This document shows, piece by piece, positions 7,742 through 17,715 of a stretch of DNA of 34,493 nucleotides; the first letter of the stretch is position 1, and each line of letters opens with the position of its first letter. The position numbers and the translations under genes are program-made. Source of the DNA: an uncultured Actinomycetes bacterium (GTDB lineage: Bacteria > Actinomycetota > Acidimicrobiia > Acidimicrobiales > RAAP-2). The notes below the pieces were generated by a model. It was not told the origin of the DNA. It saw only the letters and a list, made by a program, of their open reading frames with translations, and made no database searches. The DNA lies in assembly GCA_903873775.1 (NCBI GenBank), contig CAIQPR010000057.1, positions 1 to 34,493 on the forward strand, read 5' to 3'.

Positions 7742-8613
7742 TGGAAATCACGGAGCAGGGCAACGAGGCGTCGAAGCAGGCTCAGCAGGCCGCCGACTCC
7801 ATCCCCTCAATGGTCGAGGCCATCGCCGACAAGGGACCGCAGACGTCCATCATGAGCCTTCGCGACGTCGCCGTGACGTTCGGGAGCAAGGTCGCCGTGC
7901 GCGACGTGTCCTTCGACGTCGGCAAGAACCGCGTGACGTCGATGATTGGGCCCTCGGGCTCCGGTAAGACGACGCTGTTGCGCGCGCTGAACCGTCTGCA
8001 CGACCTCACCAAGGGTGCCAAAGTGACGGGCTCCATCACACTCGATGACACCGACATCTACAACGGGGGCATCCCGACGACGCTGTTGCGCAGTCGCATC
8101 GGCATGGTCTTCCAGCGCCCGAACCCCTTCCCGACGATGTCGATTTACGAGAACGTCGCTTCGGGTCTGCGTTTCAACGGTGTCAAGAAGAAGTCGATCA
8201 TCGACGACGCGGTCGAGCACTCGCTCAAGGCCGCAGCTCTGTGGGACGCCGTGGAAAACCGCCTCAAGGTGGCCGGCGGAACCCTCTCCGGTGGTGAGCA
8301 GCAGCGTCTGTGCATCGCGCGCGCCCTGGCCGTAGAGCCGGAGATCCTGCTGATGGACGAACCGACGTCGGCGTTGGACCCCGTGTCGACGCAGCACATT
8401 GAGGACTTGATGTCGAGCCTCAAGGAGATCGTGACGATCATCATCGTGACCCACAACATGCAGCAGGCCGCGCGCGTCTCCGACGACTGCGCGTTCTTGT
8501 TGATGGGCGACGACCGCGCGGGTGAGTTGATCGAATTCGCGACGACCGAGAAGATCTTCACGGACCCCAGCGACAAGCGCACGCTCGACTACATCCAGGG
8601 CCGCTTCGGCTGA
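7741..8613 (+). CDS. pstB: PstB, phosphate ABC transporter ATPase
   Basis: This 290-residue cytoplasmic ATPase energises PstCA. It has Walker [10 protein letters not shown] (70-78, K76), ABC signature LSGGEQQR (182-189) and Walker B ILLMDEP (202-208, catalytic E207). The PstB-specific FQRPNPFP Q-loop region is present, and the switch His lies in [14 protein letters not shown] choose ATG 7741 over the TTG one codon upstream because AAGGGG (7727-7732) is well spaced for it. A hydrophilic extension of about 35 residues precedes the ABC fold. The final gene of the operon is followed by a terminator rather than by phoU, the usual partner. Confidence 0.95.
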   Translation: MEITEQGNEASKQAQQAADSIPSMVEAIADKGPQTSIMSLRDVAVTFGSKVAVRDVSFDVGKNRVTSMIGPSGSGKTTLLRALNRLHDLTKGAKVTGSITLDDTDIYNGGIPTTLLRSRIGMVFQRPNPFPTMSIYENVASGLRFNGVKKKSIIDDAVEHSLKAAALWDAVENRLKVAGGTLSGGEQQRLCIARALAVEPEILLMDEPTSALDPVSTQHIEDLMSSLKEIVTIIIVTHNMQQAARVSDDCAFLLMGDDRAGELIEFATTEKIFTDPSDKRTLDYIQGRFG

Positions 8614-8620
8614 TTCCCGC

Positions 8621-8642
8621 GTCGTGGACGTCTACGACTTTT
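8621..8642 (+). terminator. Intrinsic terminator of the pst operon
   Basis: GTCGTGG (8621-8627) pairs with TCTACGAC positions 8632-8638 (one G-U pair) around the loop ACGT, and a T-run TTTT follows at 8639-8642. It lies eight nt after the pstB stop. Confidence 0.6.
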
Positions 8643-8684
8643 CTCCGCCGTGGCAGACTACGACCACGTTGGAGAGGGGGAAGT

Positions 8685-10082
8685 ATGGGTGAAGAACTGT
8701 GGAGTAAGTCGGCCGGGGAACTGGCGACACTGATTCGGGCACGAGACGTGTCCTCTCGCGAAGTCATCGACGCCCATCTCGACCGTATTGCGGACGTGAA
8801 CCCTCACGTCAACGCCATCGTGGCCGTTCTCACTGACGACGCTCGCCACGCCGCGGACGCGGCGGACGCCGCGACCGCGCGCGGAGATGCGCACGGCGTC
8901 TGGCACGGCGTCCCCTTCACCATTAAGGCCAATATCGATGTGGCCGGACAGGCGACGACCGAAGGTGCTGAGTCGCTGAAGGATCTCATCGCTCCGAGCG
9001 ACGCGCCCGTCGTGGCCCGGATGCGTGCGGCAGGGGCCATCCCCTTGGGCCGCACCAACATGCCGGACTTCGGCCTGCGCATCAATTCGGAGTCGTCGCT
9101 CTATGGATCGACGGGTAACCCCTGGGACCTGTCGCGCACTGCAGGAGGCTCCAGCGGTGGTGAAGCCGCGGCGATCGCGTCCGGGATGAGTCCCGTGGGA
9201 CTCGGCAATGACATCGGCGGTTCCGTGCGTAACCCGGCGTACTGCTGTGGGATTGCGTCAATCAAGCCCAGTTTTGGACGTATCGCCCAAGGCAACGAGT
9301 CGTCGCCGATCGACCCGCTCCTCGCGTCGCAGCTCATGTTGGTGCAGGGCCCGATGGCCCGCAGTGTTCGTGACGTGCGCGTCGCCCTCGGCATTCTCGC
9401 GGGGGCCGACCCTCGTGATCCCCACGCCGTCGACGCGCCGATCGACGGTCCCGCCCGTCCGCGTCGTGCCGCGCTGATTCCGGAACCCCCGGGCGGCAGC
9501 ACGCACCCCGACGTCGCAGAAGGAGTGCGCGCGGCGGGCCGCGCCTTAGAGAACGCCGGGTACGAGGTTGAAGAGATCAGTCCGCCGCGACTCGTGGAGT
9601 CCTACCTCGCGTGGACCGAGTTGATGACGACGAGTCTCGACGCGCTCGCGCCCTTGATGGACATGCTCATGGGCGAGGGTGGCAAGAAATTCCTCGAGTT
9701 CACGACGTTCGAGTATCCCGAGGTCACGCCGGCGACGTTGACGGCCATGCACCAAACCCGCTACGGGATTGCGAAGAGTTTCCAGGAATTCTTCGGTGAG
9801 TATCCCATCATCGTCGGCCCCACGTGGACCCAGCCTCCCTTCCCCCTAGGCTGGGACATCGCGAGTCGTGAGAACGCGATTCAGGTCCTCGAGATGTTTC
9901 GCTTCGTACTGCCGGCGAACGTGTTGGGTCTCCCCGCCGCGTGCGTGCCCACGGGAGTGGCGAATGGACTGCCCGTCGGCGCGCAGATCATCTCCTCACG
10001 CTTCCGCGAAGATCTGTGTCTCGACGCCGCCGAGATTATTGAGGACGCCGTTGGCGTGCTCACGCCCGTCACGCCCCGATAG
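8685..10082 (+). CDS. Amidase-signature family amidohydrolase
   Basis: The 465-residue enzyme hydrolyses amides with the Ser-cisSer-Lys triad. The lysine is K81 (FTIKANIDVAG), the cis-serine S156 (GGSSGGE) and the nucleophile S180 (GGSVRNPA), with the 24-residue Ser-Ser spacing of characterised family members. ATG 8685 follows GAGAGGGGGAAGT, a good SD. Substrate cannot be told from sequence. It does not sit beside gatC/gatB and its N-terminus resembles stand-alone amidases, so GatA is less likely. No signal peptide is present, so it is cytoplasmic. The pst terminator upstream makes it a new transcription unit. The following GT-C gene starts nine nt after its stop and may be cotranscribed. Confidence 0.88.
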   Translation: MGEELWSKSAGELATLIRARDVSSREVIDAHLDRIADVNPHVNAIVAVLTDDARHAADAADAATARGDAHGVWHGVPFTIKANIDVAGQATTEGAESLKDLIAPSDAPVVARMRAAGAIPLGRTNMPDFGLRINSESSLYGSTGNPWDLSRTAGGSSGGEAAAIASGMSPVGLGNDIGGSVRNPAYCCGIASIKPSFGRIAQGNESSPIDPLLASQLMLVQGPMARSVRDVRVALGILAGADPRDPHAVDAPIDGPARPRRAALIPEPPGGSTHPDVAEGVRAAGRALENAGYEVEEISPPRLVESYLAWTELMTTSLDALAPLMDMLMGEGGKKFLEFTTFEYPEVTPATLTAMHQTRYGIAKSFQEFFGEYPIIVGPTWTQPPFPLGWDIASRENAIQVLEMFRFVLPANVLGLPAACVPTGVANGLPVGAQIISSRFREDLCLDAAEIIEDAVGVLTPVTPR

Positions 10083-10091
10083 GACAACCTT

Positions 10092-11726
10092 CTGAGTACC
10101 GAGCCCACCCCTGTCACGACGCCCCGTCAGTGGTGGGCGCCACTCGGACTCGTCACGGTGGCCATTGCGTTCATGGCGTGGCGTCAGAGCGCGGGCTTTA
10201 CGAGGTACAACATGTTCTTCGACGACGCCTGGGCGGCGTTGCCGGCCCGCGTGCATCTGGGCGACGCGTTGAAGATGACGGTGTCCACGCCCGGGTGGAC
10301 CTTGTTATTGCGAGAGTGGATTCACGCCGGCTCTTACGCCACGTGGTGGGCACAAGTGCCGGCGTTGATCGGCGCCATCGTGATGGGTGTCGTGTTCTTC
10401 GCGCTCACCCGTTACTTTCGACTGGCCCCGTGGCCGTCGGCTCTCGCGACAGTTCTCCTGGTGTCCAATCCCACGACGCTGACCTACGCGACGCGCGTCA
10501 AGCCCTACACGTGGGAGATGGTTCTCGCCATTTCGATCCTGGCCCTTGGGGAGTGGGTGCGCCGCACATCGTCGCGGCGTTCCCTCGTCGTTCTCGGCGT
10601 GGGCTCCGTCGTGGCGTTTCTTCTCTCGTTCGCGACCGCCATCGTGATTGCTGGTGTCTGGTGCGCAGTGTTGGTCTGGCTATGGTCCGATCGAACGACG
10701 CGTCGCCACGCCGTCACGGCCGCATGCGTCTCGGCCGCTGGCGTTCTCGCGGTGGGGGTGCCATTTGTTCTCGCAACGCCACCGTCACTCGGAGATCGGT
10801 GGGTCGGTCGAGGATTCATGGCGAACTTTCACTCGCTGCGAGGATTCGGACACAATCTCGTCACGATGCTGGCTGGCTTCGCCAACGGGTTGTCGGGCCT
10901 GAGCGTCGGGTATCAATTTCGACAGAACCGCATCACGCCCTGGGACGACGTTGTGGCGGTCGCGGTGGCACTGGTCATCCTCGGCCTGTTGTGGTGGACG
11001 GCGGGTCCCCGCGCGTGGCGCGAGAAGTCTCCGCTGCTGGCGGTCGGGTTTGTTCTCCTGGTGGCGCTCGCCGCGGGAGCGACCGATGTGTTTCCCTTTG
11101 GTGATGGTCGTACGGATGAAGTGCTGTATCCAGCGGTGTTTCTCGCGGTGGCGGTCGGACTGGACCGTCTACTGACTCATCGCCCGTCGCACGTCACACG
11201 ATCCCTGCACGTGTTCGTGGCCGCTGTTGTCGTTGTGGTGTCCCTCGGTGCTGCGTCGTGGAACGCAACGGCGAACGCCGCGAAATATCCCGAACTCAAT
11301 TTGACGGGTCTCATGGCGAAGCTGCGACCGCAGTTGCGGCCCGGTGATGCGATTGTGGTGCCGTCGTTTCTTTCCTTTCCGTGGGCGCAAGCGAATCTCT
11401 CGTCGTGGACGGTCGACTTCAACACCCATGGGAGTTGGCCGCAGGGCTTTCGCGTGGCGTCCACGTCGAAGATTCCCGTCGTCGTGCTCCCCGAGACGTA
11501 CGCCGGGTTCGATCCGCAGCTCGCCCAGTTGCGTCACCATTTTCATCGGGTCTGGTACGTCGGGTACACCCTCGGTGTGTGGAACCCCTACGTGGTGGAC
11601 GCGAAGTATCCGGCCCTTCTTCCTATGCAGACTTACACCTTGGGTCAGCTGCTCCAGGAGGGGTGGCATCCCCAGTTCTTCGCGACCACGAGTCTCAATT
11701 GCTACGCGGAGCCCTACGTTCTCTGA
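10092..11726 (+). CDS. GT-C type polytopic membrane glycosyltransferase, paralogue 2 (probable CTG start)
   Basis: The protein is homologous along its length to the one at 1563, with shared blocks FFDDAWAA, LREWI, TWWAQVPA, NPTTLTYATRVKPY, FGDGRTDEVLYP, WPQGFR and VWYVGYT. The first conventional in-frame start, GTG 10158, would begin inside the first transmembrane helix (MAIAFMAW). Reading upstream gives CTG at 10092, with AGGA seven nt before it, and supplies residues STEPTPVTTPRQWWAPLGLVTV that complete helix 1 as in the paralogue. I therefore use CTG, giving 544 residues; GTG 10158 is the alternative. Function is inferred as for paralogue 1: lipid-linked sugar transfer at the outer membrane face, with the catalytic acidic pair in FFDDAW. 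Confidence 0.7.
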   Translation: MSTEPTPVTTPRQWWAPLGLVTVAIAFMAWRQSAGFTRYNMFFDDAWAALPARVHLGDALKMTVSTPGWTLLLREWIHAGSYATWWAQVPALIGAIVMGVVFFALTRYFRLAPWPSALATVLLVSNPTTLTYATRVKPYTWEMVLAISILALGEWVRRTSSRRSLVVLGVGSVVAFLLSFATAIVIAGVWCAVLVWLWSDRTTRRHAVTAACVSAAGVLAVGVPFVLATPPSLGDRWVGRGFMANFHSLRGFGHNLVTMLAGFANGLSGLSVGYQFRQNRITPWDDVVAVAVALVILGLLWWTAGPRAWREKSPLLAVGFVLLVALAAGATDVFPFGDGRTDEVLYPAVFLAVAVGLDRLLTHRPSHVTRSLHVFVAAVVVVVSLGAASWNATANAAKYPELNLTGLMAKLRPQLRPGDAIVVPSFLSFPWAQANLSSWTVDFNTHGSWPQGFRVASTSKIPVVVLPETYAGFDPQLAQLRHHFHRVWYVGYTLGVWNPYVVDAKYPALLPMQTYTLGQLLQEGWHPQFFATTSLNCYAEPYVL

Positions 11727-11746
11727 AGACCTCTCGCACCAGTGAG

Positions 11747-11752
11747 TAAATT
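11747..11752 (+). promoter_or_regulatory. Candidate -10 (TAAATT) of acs
   Basis: TAAATT is the only AT-rich hexamer in the 56-nt gap before acs. It is followed by a short leader with GTAGGGGGAA as SD before GTG 11783. The -35 match is poor. Confidence 0.35.
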
Positions 11753-11782
11753 CTCTGCGGGTGGGGAAGTAGGGGGAACACA

Positions 11783-13749
<1,967 letters not shown>

Positions 13750-13753
<4 letters not shown>

Positions 13754-14211
13754 CCGTTCACGTACGCCCCGTGCGTGACGAGGATCTGAGCGCGGCGATC
13801 GCGATCATTCGTGCGGGCTCCCTTGGTGTCTCCGACGACGATCCCGGTGACCTCGAGCCATACCGCGCGGCGGTCGCCCTGACGCGAGAGCGCGGCGGCG
13901 AGGTTCTGGTCGTAGACGACGGCGAGGTCGTGGGCGTGTGTCAACTCATCGTGTTTCGCCACCTCCAGCACCGAGGTGGATGGTGCGCGGAGGTCGAGAG
14001 CGTGCACGTTCGTGAAGACCGCCGCGACAAGGGATACGGATCACAACTGATCGAAGCCGCGGAGTCCCTGGCGCGCGAGCGCGGCTGCTACCGGTTACAG
14101 CTCACGAGCAACAACGTGCGCACGGACGCCCACCGGTTCTACGAGCGCCTCGGCTTCGCGTCCTCGCACCGGGGATTTAAGAAAGAACTTGGTCCACCGG
14201 AATCTCGGTGA
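13750..14211 (+). CDS. GNAT-family N-acetyltransferase coupled to acs
   Basis: The 153-residue single-domain GNAT uses acetyl-CoA. The acetyl-CoA pyrophosphate loop is RRDKGYGSQL (R/QxxGxG/A), and the C-terminal AHRFYERLGF block is typical. Its GTG start overlaps the acs stop (GTGA), so it is translated with acetyl-CoA synthetase. In Bacillus and other bacteria a GNAT (AcuA or Pat) shuts off Acs by acetylating its catalytic lysine, so K614 of the neighbour is an attractive substrate; that is inference from context. A small-molecule acceptor is the alternative. Its last 35 nt overlap the 3' end of the carbonic anhydrase gene on the other strand. Confidence 0.85.
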
Positions 14212-14683
14212 GATCACCGTCATCCACGTTGAAGACAAATCCGCGAATCTCGATGGGATTCACGAAGGGACTCTCGCGCAGTGTGCGCACGGTCGCAATG
14301 ACGTCCGCGGTGACGTCGCGGTAGGCGCCGAGACGAAACGGGGCCCGGATGCCGAAGTCGTCTTCGAGGTCCTCTTGCAACTGCTCTTCGTCGAAGGTTT
14401 CCAGTCCGCAGCGCGTGTGGTGGATCACCATGACCGAGGTGGTTCCGAGAAGTCTCTGACTTAAGAGGAGGCTGCGTACCACGTCGTCGGTCGCGATGCC
14501 GCCCGCGTTCCTGATGAGGTGCGCTTCGCCAAGATCGAGTCCGAGAGCACCGAAGAGATCGAGTCGTGAATCCATGCAGGTCACGACCGCCAGTTGGCGT
14601 TGGGGGGCCGTGGGCATCTCGCGGTGCCCGTGGCGATCAATATACGCACGATTATTCGCGAGAAGATCATCAATAACGCCCAC
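14177..14683 (-). CDS. Beta-class carbonic anhydrase
   Basis: The 168-residue cytoplasmic zinc enzyme interconverts CO2 and bicarbonate. Zinc ligands are C36 (in CMDSR, with D38 and R40 forming the gating dyad) and H89/C92 (HTRC). The IRNAGG segment is also typical. The length matches the short actinobacterial beta-CA type. The start is GTG at 14683-14681; no SD precedes it, but TACAAT lies eight nt upstream, so a leaderless message is likely. The 3' end overlaps the GNAT gene convergently. Confidence 0.9.
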   Translation of the reverse strand: MGVIDDLLANNRAYIDRHGHREMPTAPQRQLAVVTCMDSRLDLFGALGLDLGEAHLIRNAGGIATDDVVRSLLLSQRLLGTTSVMVIHHTRCGLETFDEEQLQEDLEDDFGIRAPFRLGAYRDVTADVIATVRTLRESPFVNPIEIRGFVFNVDDGDLTEIPVDQVLS

Positions 14684-14691
14684 GAGGTCTG

Positions 14692-14697
14692 ATTGTA
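14692..14697 (-). promoter_or_regulatory. -10 box TACAAT for leaderless carbonic anhydrase mRNA
   Basis: On the minus strand TACAAT is followed by eight nt and then the GTG start. With initiation 7-9 nt after the -10 the transcript would begin at or next to the start codon. The -35 region is weak. Confidence 0.55.
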
Positions 14698-14730
14698 GAG
14701 CGTGCTCGGTACGCTGGCGAGGGAGGCGCC

Positions 14731-15114
14731 ATGGAGCACGCAGATCACATTCGACAAGAACTACGGGAACCGGCGCTGGCGCTGCACCGGGCCATTCCGG
14801 ACGTCATGCGGGCCTTCGGGGAGCTCTCGCGCGCCGCGATGGCCGAAGGCGACCTGAGAACTGACGTCAAGGAGCTCATCGCTCTCGCGATAGCGGTCAC
14901 GCGCGAATGTGATGGCTGCATCGTGGCCCACGCGCGCAATCTCGTGCGGCGCGGCGTGCCGCGCCAGCAGGTGGCCGAGACTCTCGGTGTCGCGGTGGCG
15001 ATGAACGGAGGGCCGGGAACCGTTTGGGGACCGCGCGCCCTCGCCGCCTTCGATCAGATCTCGGCGGGATCCGATCCCGCGCCCTCGGTCGCCGACGGAT
15101 CACCGAAGATATAG
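14731..15114 (+). CDS. AhpD-like / carboxymuconolactone decarboxylase family protein
   Basis: The 127-residue helical protein has the alkylhydroperoxidase motif ECDGCIVAHAR: redox cysteines C60 and C63, H67 four residues on, and a preceding Glu. These residues support a peroxidase or disulfide-reductase role (AhpD type) rather than ring decarboxylation. ATG 14731 has the SD GAGGGAGG at good spacing. The gene diverges from the carbonic anhydrase gene. Its final 61 nt overlap the 3' end of the YihY gene on the opposite strand, so the last 20 codons are constrained in two frames. No ahpC lies nearby. Confidence 0.8.
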   Translation: MEHADHIRQELREPALALHRAIPDVMRAFGELSRAAMAEGDLRTDVKELIALAIAVTRECDGCIVAHARNLVRRGVPRQQVAETLGVAVAMNGGPGTVWGPRALAAFDQISAGSDPAPSVADGSPKI

Positions 15115-15974
15115 CGGGGCCACTCGGCGCGCGCGAGTACCAGGTTCAATTCGTTCGCGTAAAGGAATAATTGCGCGCCGAGGTTGATCCAGAAGGTCAT
15201 GCCGAGGACCACCGCGAAGAATCCGTAGATCTGACTGGCGTGATGAAACTGGTGACCCACGAGGTAGCCGCTCAGAGCCTGCAGCAAGGTCCATCCCACG
15301 GCGCCGAAGATCGTGCCCGGTACGAGAGTCCGCACGCGCACCGGTTTCGGGGCGAGCAGCCACAAGACCAAGAGGTAGCCAACTAGGTTCACGAGGAGGG
15401 CGGCCCCCAGGGCGAGAAGGCGCGGGATTACCGAACTCCCCCCGAAATACTGCGTGCCGACGGTGGACATCGTCGCCGGGATGGTCGAGAGGAACACGAC
15501 GGTGCCGAGTGCACCCAGAAGCTGTAGTCCCTTCCACGTCCGCGGCCAGAGTCCCGGGGACTGTTCCTCGGGCAGTCGCCAGATACGGTGCGACGCGTTT
15601 TGCAGCGAGGACGTGACCCCGAGGGAACCCCAGAGGAGGCCGAGCGACGACGCGATGATCGCGAAGGGATTCGTCTTCGCGATCGCGTGAAGATTCTCAC
15701 GGATCTTGTCGCCGACCACCGGGAACTGCGCCAGCGCCGAATTCACGATGTCGTTTTGGAGTTTGGTGTCCTTTAGGAACAGACCCGCGAAGGTCAGGAG
15801 CAGAAGGAGGAGCGGAAAGACCGAGAGGAACCCGTAGAAGGTCGTGAGCGCCGCGAGCTGTCCCGCGCGGTCCTCGCCGTAGCGCTTGGTCACAGCAAAG
15901 ATCACTCCAGTGACGCGAAAGCGTCTCTGCCACCGATCGAACGCGCGCGTGCCGCGCCGAAGAAGAGACAGCAA
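15054..15974 (-). CDS. YihY/BrkB-family membrane protein
   Basis: This 306-residue inner-membrane protein of the YihY/UPF0761 family has a basic N-terminus, a first long hydrophobic segment around 42-66 (TTFYGFLSVFPLLLLLLTFAGLFL), then about five more helices. The conserved glycine- and proline-rich stretch GTIFGAVGWTLLQALSGYLVG and the typical ending IYGFFAVVLGMTFWINLGAQLFLYANELN are present. The molecular role of the family is unsettled; the ribonuclease BN label is obsolete. TTG 15974 begins three nt after the P450 stop, so it is probably coupled to that gene. The 3' end overlaps the AhpD-like gene. Confidence 0.85.
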   Translation of the reverse strand: MLSLLRRGTRAFDRWQRRFRVTGVIFAVTKRYGEDRAGQLAALTTFYGFLSVFPLLLLLLTFAGLFLKDTKLQNDIVNSALAQFPVVGDKIRENLHAIAKTNPFAIIASSLGLLWGSLGVTSSLQNASHRIWRLPEEQSPGLWPRTWKGLQLLGALGTVVFLSTIPATMSTVGTQYFGGSSVIPRLLALGAALLVNLVGYLLVLWLLAPKPVRVRTLVPGTIFGAVGWTLLQALSGYLVGHQFHHASQIYGFFAVVLGMTFWINLGAQLFLYANELNLVLARAEWPRYIFGDPSATEGAGSDPAEI

Positions 15975-15977
15975 GGC

Positions 15978-17243
15978 TTAGAGGCTGTAGTCGAGCCGCT
16001 TGATGCCGTTCACGAAGCTGCTCCGCAATTGACTCGGTTCCGAGGTCGCGTGAACCTGCGGAAAGCGAGTGAGGAGTTCTTTGAACATGACATTGATCTC
16101 ACGTCGTGCGAGGTGCGCGCCGAGACAAAAGTGTGGTCCCGGGGCCCCGAAGCCGAAGTGGTCATTCGGGGTGCGCGTCACGTCGAAGTCAAACGGATTC
16201 TCGAAGACGTCCTCGTCGCGATTGGCCGAGTTGTAAAAGAGAAGAACCTTGTCGCCCGCGGAGAGTTCGGTGCCCGAGAGGACGTAGTCCTCGGCGAGCG
16301 TGCGACGCATCCACGTGACCGGCGACGCCCACCGCACGATTTCGTCCACCGCGGTCTTCGCGTGGGCGTCGTAGTCGGCGAGCAGAATGTCGCGCTGGTC
16401 CGGGTGCTTCGTCAACGCGTTGAGTCCGTGTCCGATCGCCGTGCGCGTTGTCTCGTTGCCGGCGGTCACGAGAAGAACGAAGAAGGACGCCAATTCCTGC
16501 TGGGTGAGCTTTTCGTCCTCGATCTCCGCGTTGACGAGGGCGCTGGTGATGTCGTCGATGGGATTCTCGACTCGGTAGCGGCCGAGGTCCTCCATGATGG
16601 CGGTCAACGTGGCCCCCGCTTCGAGGGTCGCGATCACGGGGTCGGTCCCTTCGGGAATGATGTCCGGGTCACCCATGGACAGAATCACGTTGCTGCAGCG
16701 CAGCGCGGTGGCGTATTCACTCGGCGGCACGCCCATCATGTCGCAAATAATTTGCAGCGGGAAGGGCGCCGCGATGTCGGCGATGAAATCGCCGGTGCCC
16801 TCGCTCGCGGCGCGGTCCATGGTCTCTCGGGCAACGCGCTCGATGGAGTCCTCCACCGCGCGGACGTTGCGGGGATTGAAGGCGTTGGACACGATGCGAC
16901 GCAAACGCGCGTGTTTGGGATTGTCGGTCGAGATCATGCCGGAGAAGTACTCGACCATCTCGGGTGGCAGATCCATCAGGGAGACAGCGCCGGGGCCGGA
17001 CAGGAAAACCTCCGGGTGTCGGCTCGCGGTGGCGACGTCCCGGTGCTTGGTCAGGGCGTAGTAGCCCGGTCCGGCGGGCATGTCGATGATCGTGTTTTCG
17101 ATCGCCAGTTCCTCGTAGAAGGCGATGGGCTGTTCGCGACGGAGAGTGGCGAATGCCGCGTCGCGCTGCGCCAGGGGGAGTTCCCAGAATTCCAGGGACG
17201 ACAGGTCAATCGCGTCGAGCGGCAGGGGGGTGGTGGGTTCCAT
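15978..17243 (-). CDS. Cytochrome P450
   Basis: This 421-residue soluble bacterial P450 monooxygenase shows the I-helix oxygen-activation motif AGNETT (261-266), the K-helix ExxR as EIVR (301-304), and the haem loop FGFGAPGPHFCLG with ligand C373. The AGNETT(R) motif and general layout recall actinobacterial P450s acting on sterols or branched lipids (the CYP125/142/124 group), but the substrate is unproven. ATG 17243 has no SD and lies eight nt after TACGAT, implying leaderless expression. It leads an operon with the YihY gene. No ferredoxin or reductase gene lies beside it, so electron partners must be elsewhere. Confidence 0.92.
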   Translation of the reverse strand: MEPTTPLPLDAIDLSSLEFWELPLAQRDAAFATLRREQPIAFYEELAIENTIIDMPAGPGYYALTKHRDVATASRHPEVFLSGPGAVSLMDLPPEMVEYFSGMISTDNPKHARLRRIVSNAFNPRNVRAVEDSIERVARETMDRAASEGTGDFIADIAAPFPLQIICDMMGVPPSEYATALRCSNVILSMGDPDIIPEGTDPVIATLEAGATLTAIMEDLGRYRVENPIDDITSALVNAEIEDEKLTQQELASFFVLLVTAGNETTRTAIGHGLNALTKHPDQRDILLADYDAHAKTAVDEIVRWASPVTWMRRTLAEDYVLSGTELSAGDKVLLFYNSANRDEDVFENPFDFDVTRTPNDHFGFGAPGPHFCLGAHLARREINVMFKELLTRFPQVHATSEPSQLRSSFVNGIKRLDYSL

Positions 17244-17245
17244 GA

Positions 17246-17279
17246 GACCGCATCGTACTTACTTCGCGCGGGTGCGGTC
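17246..17279. promoter_or_regulatory. P450 promoter with flanking inverted repeat
   Basis: On the minus strand TACGAT (17257-17252) lies eight nt before the P450 ATG. An exact 7-bp inverted repeat, GACCGCA (17246-17252) and TGCGGTC (17273-17279), spaces its arms 20 nt apart around the -10/upstream region and could be a repressor or activator site. A small hairpin, GCCGT-cggc-ACGGC (17287-17300), lies just before the divergent NifU-like gene. Confidence 0.4.
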
Positions 17280-17311
17280 ACGATTCGCCGTCGGCACGGC
17301 AAACTGGAGCA

Positions 17312-17647
17312 GTGAGTGACCTCGTTACTGAAACCGAGCGGTCGACGCGACTCAGCGCGCTGAATTCGTTGATCAATCTGATGCGCCCTGCCGTCCAAGC
17401 CGACGGGGGAGACCTGGTCCTCGTGCGCGCCGATGTCGACGCGGGCGTCGTCGAAGTGCAGTTACAGGGAGCGTGCTCGAGTTGCGCGATTTCGTCGACG
17501 ACATTGCAGGGCGGCGTCGAGCGCATTTTGAAGGATCGCTTGTCCTGGGTCACGGAAGTGATCGGTGGGGTGGATGACTCCATCGACGTCGAGTCGTCCG
17601 TGGCACTCGGGACGGGGGGCTACGTGCCCCGTTACCGCGAGCTGTAG
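17312..17647 (+). CDS. NifU C-terminal domain protein (iron-sulfur scaffold)
   Basis: The 111-residue protein consists mainly of one Nfu domain: MRPAVQADGGDLVLV, then LQGACSSCAISSTTLQGG with cluster ligands C55 and C58, then GVERILKDRL. Proteins of this type hold or transfer Fe-S clusters. The tail after the domain (about 90-111) is poorly conserved-looking. GTG 17312 is chosen because the domain begins soon after it; GGAG is only two nt away, so ribosome binding is unusual. It diverges from the P450 gene, 68 nt apart. No other isc or suf gene is in the window. Confidence 0.85.
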   Translation: MSDLVTETERSTRLSALNSLINLMRPAVQADGGDLVLVRADVDAGVVEVQLQGACSSCAISSTTLQGGVERILKDRLSWVTEVIGGVDDSIDVESSVALGTGGYVPRYREL

Positions 17648-17692
17648 AAACTCCTGCTGAAGTTCTTTCGTCAGGATCGCAAGCGTGGGCAT

Positions 17693-17715
17693 TATTATTT
17701 AGTTAGGCGAACTAA
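17693..17715 (+). promoter_or_regulatory. MarR operator overlapping the start codon, with -10 box
   Basis: TTAGTT (17699-17704) and AACTAA (17710-17715) form a perfect 6-bp inverted repeat with a 5-nt spacer, typical in size and base content of MarR operators. The last A is the first base of the marR ATG. TATTAT (17693-17698) directly before it can serve as the -10. A bound dimer would block this promoter and the start, so autorepression of the marR-MFS operon is likely. No SD is present; the leader would be about 10 nt. Confidence 0.55.

Noticed and set aside
16029..17315. 428-codon plus-strand frame over the P450 gene
   Set aside because: Antisense to a P450 with intact AGNETT, ExxR and haem-Cys motifs.
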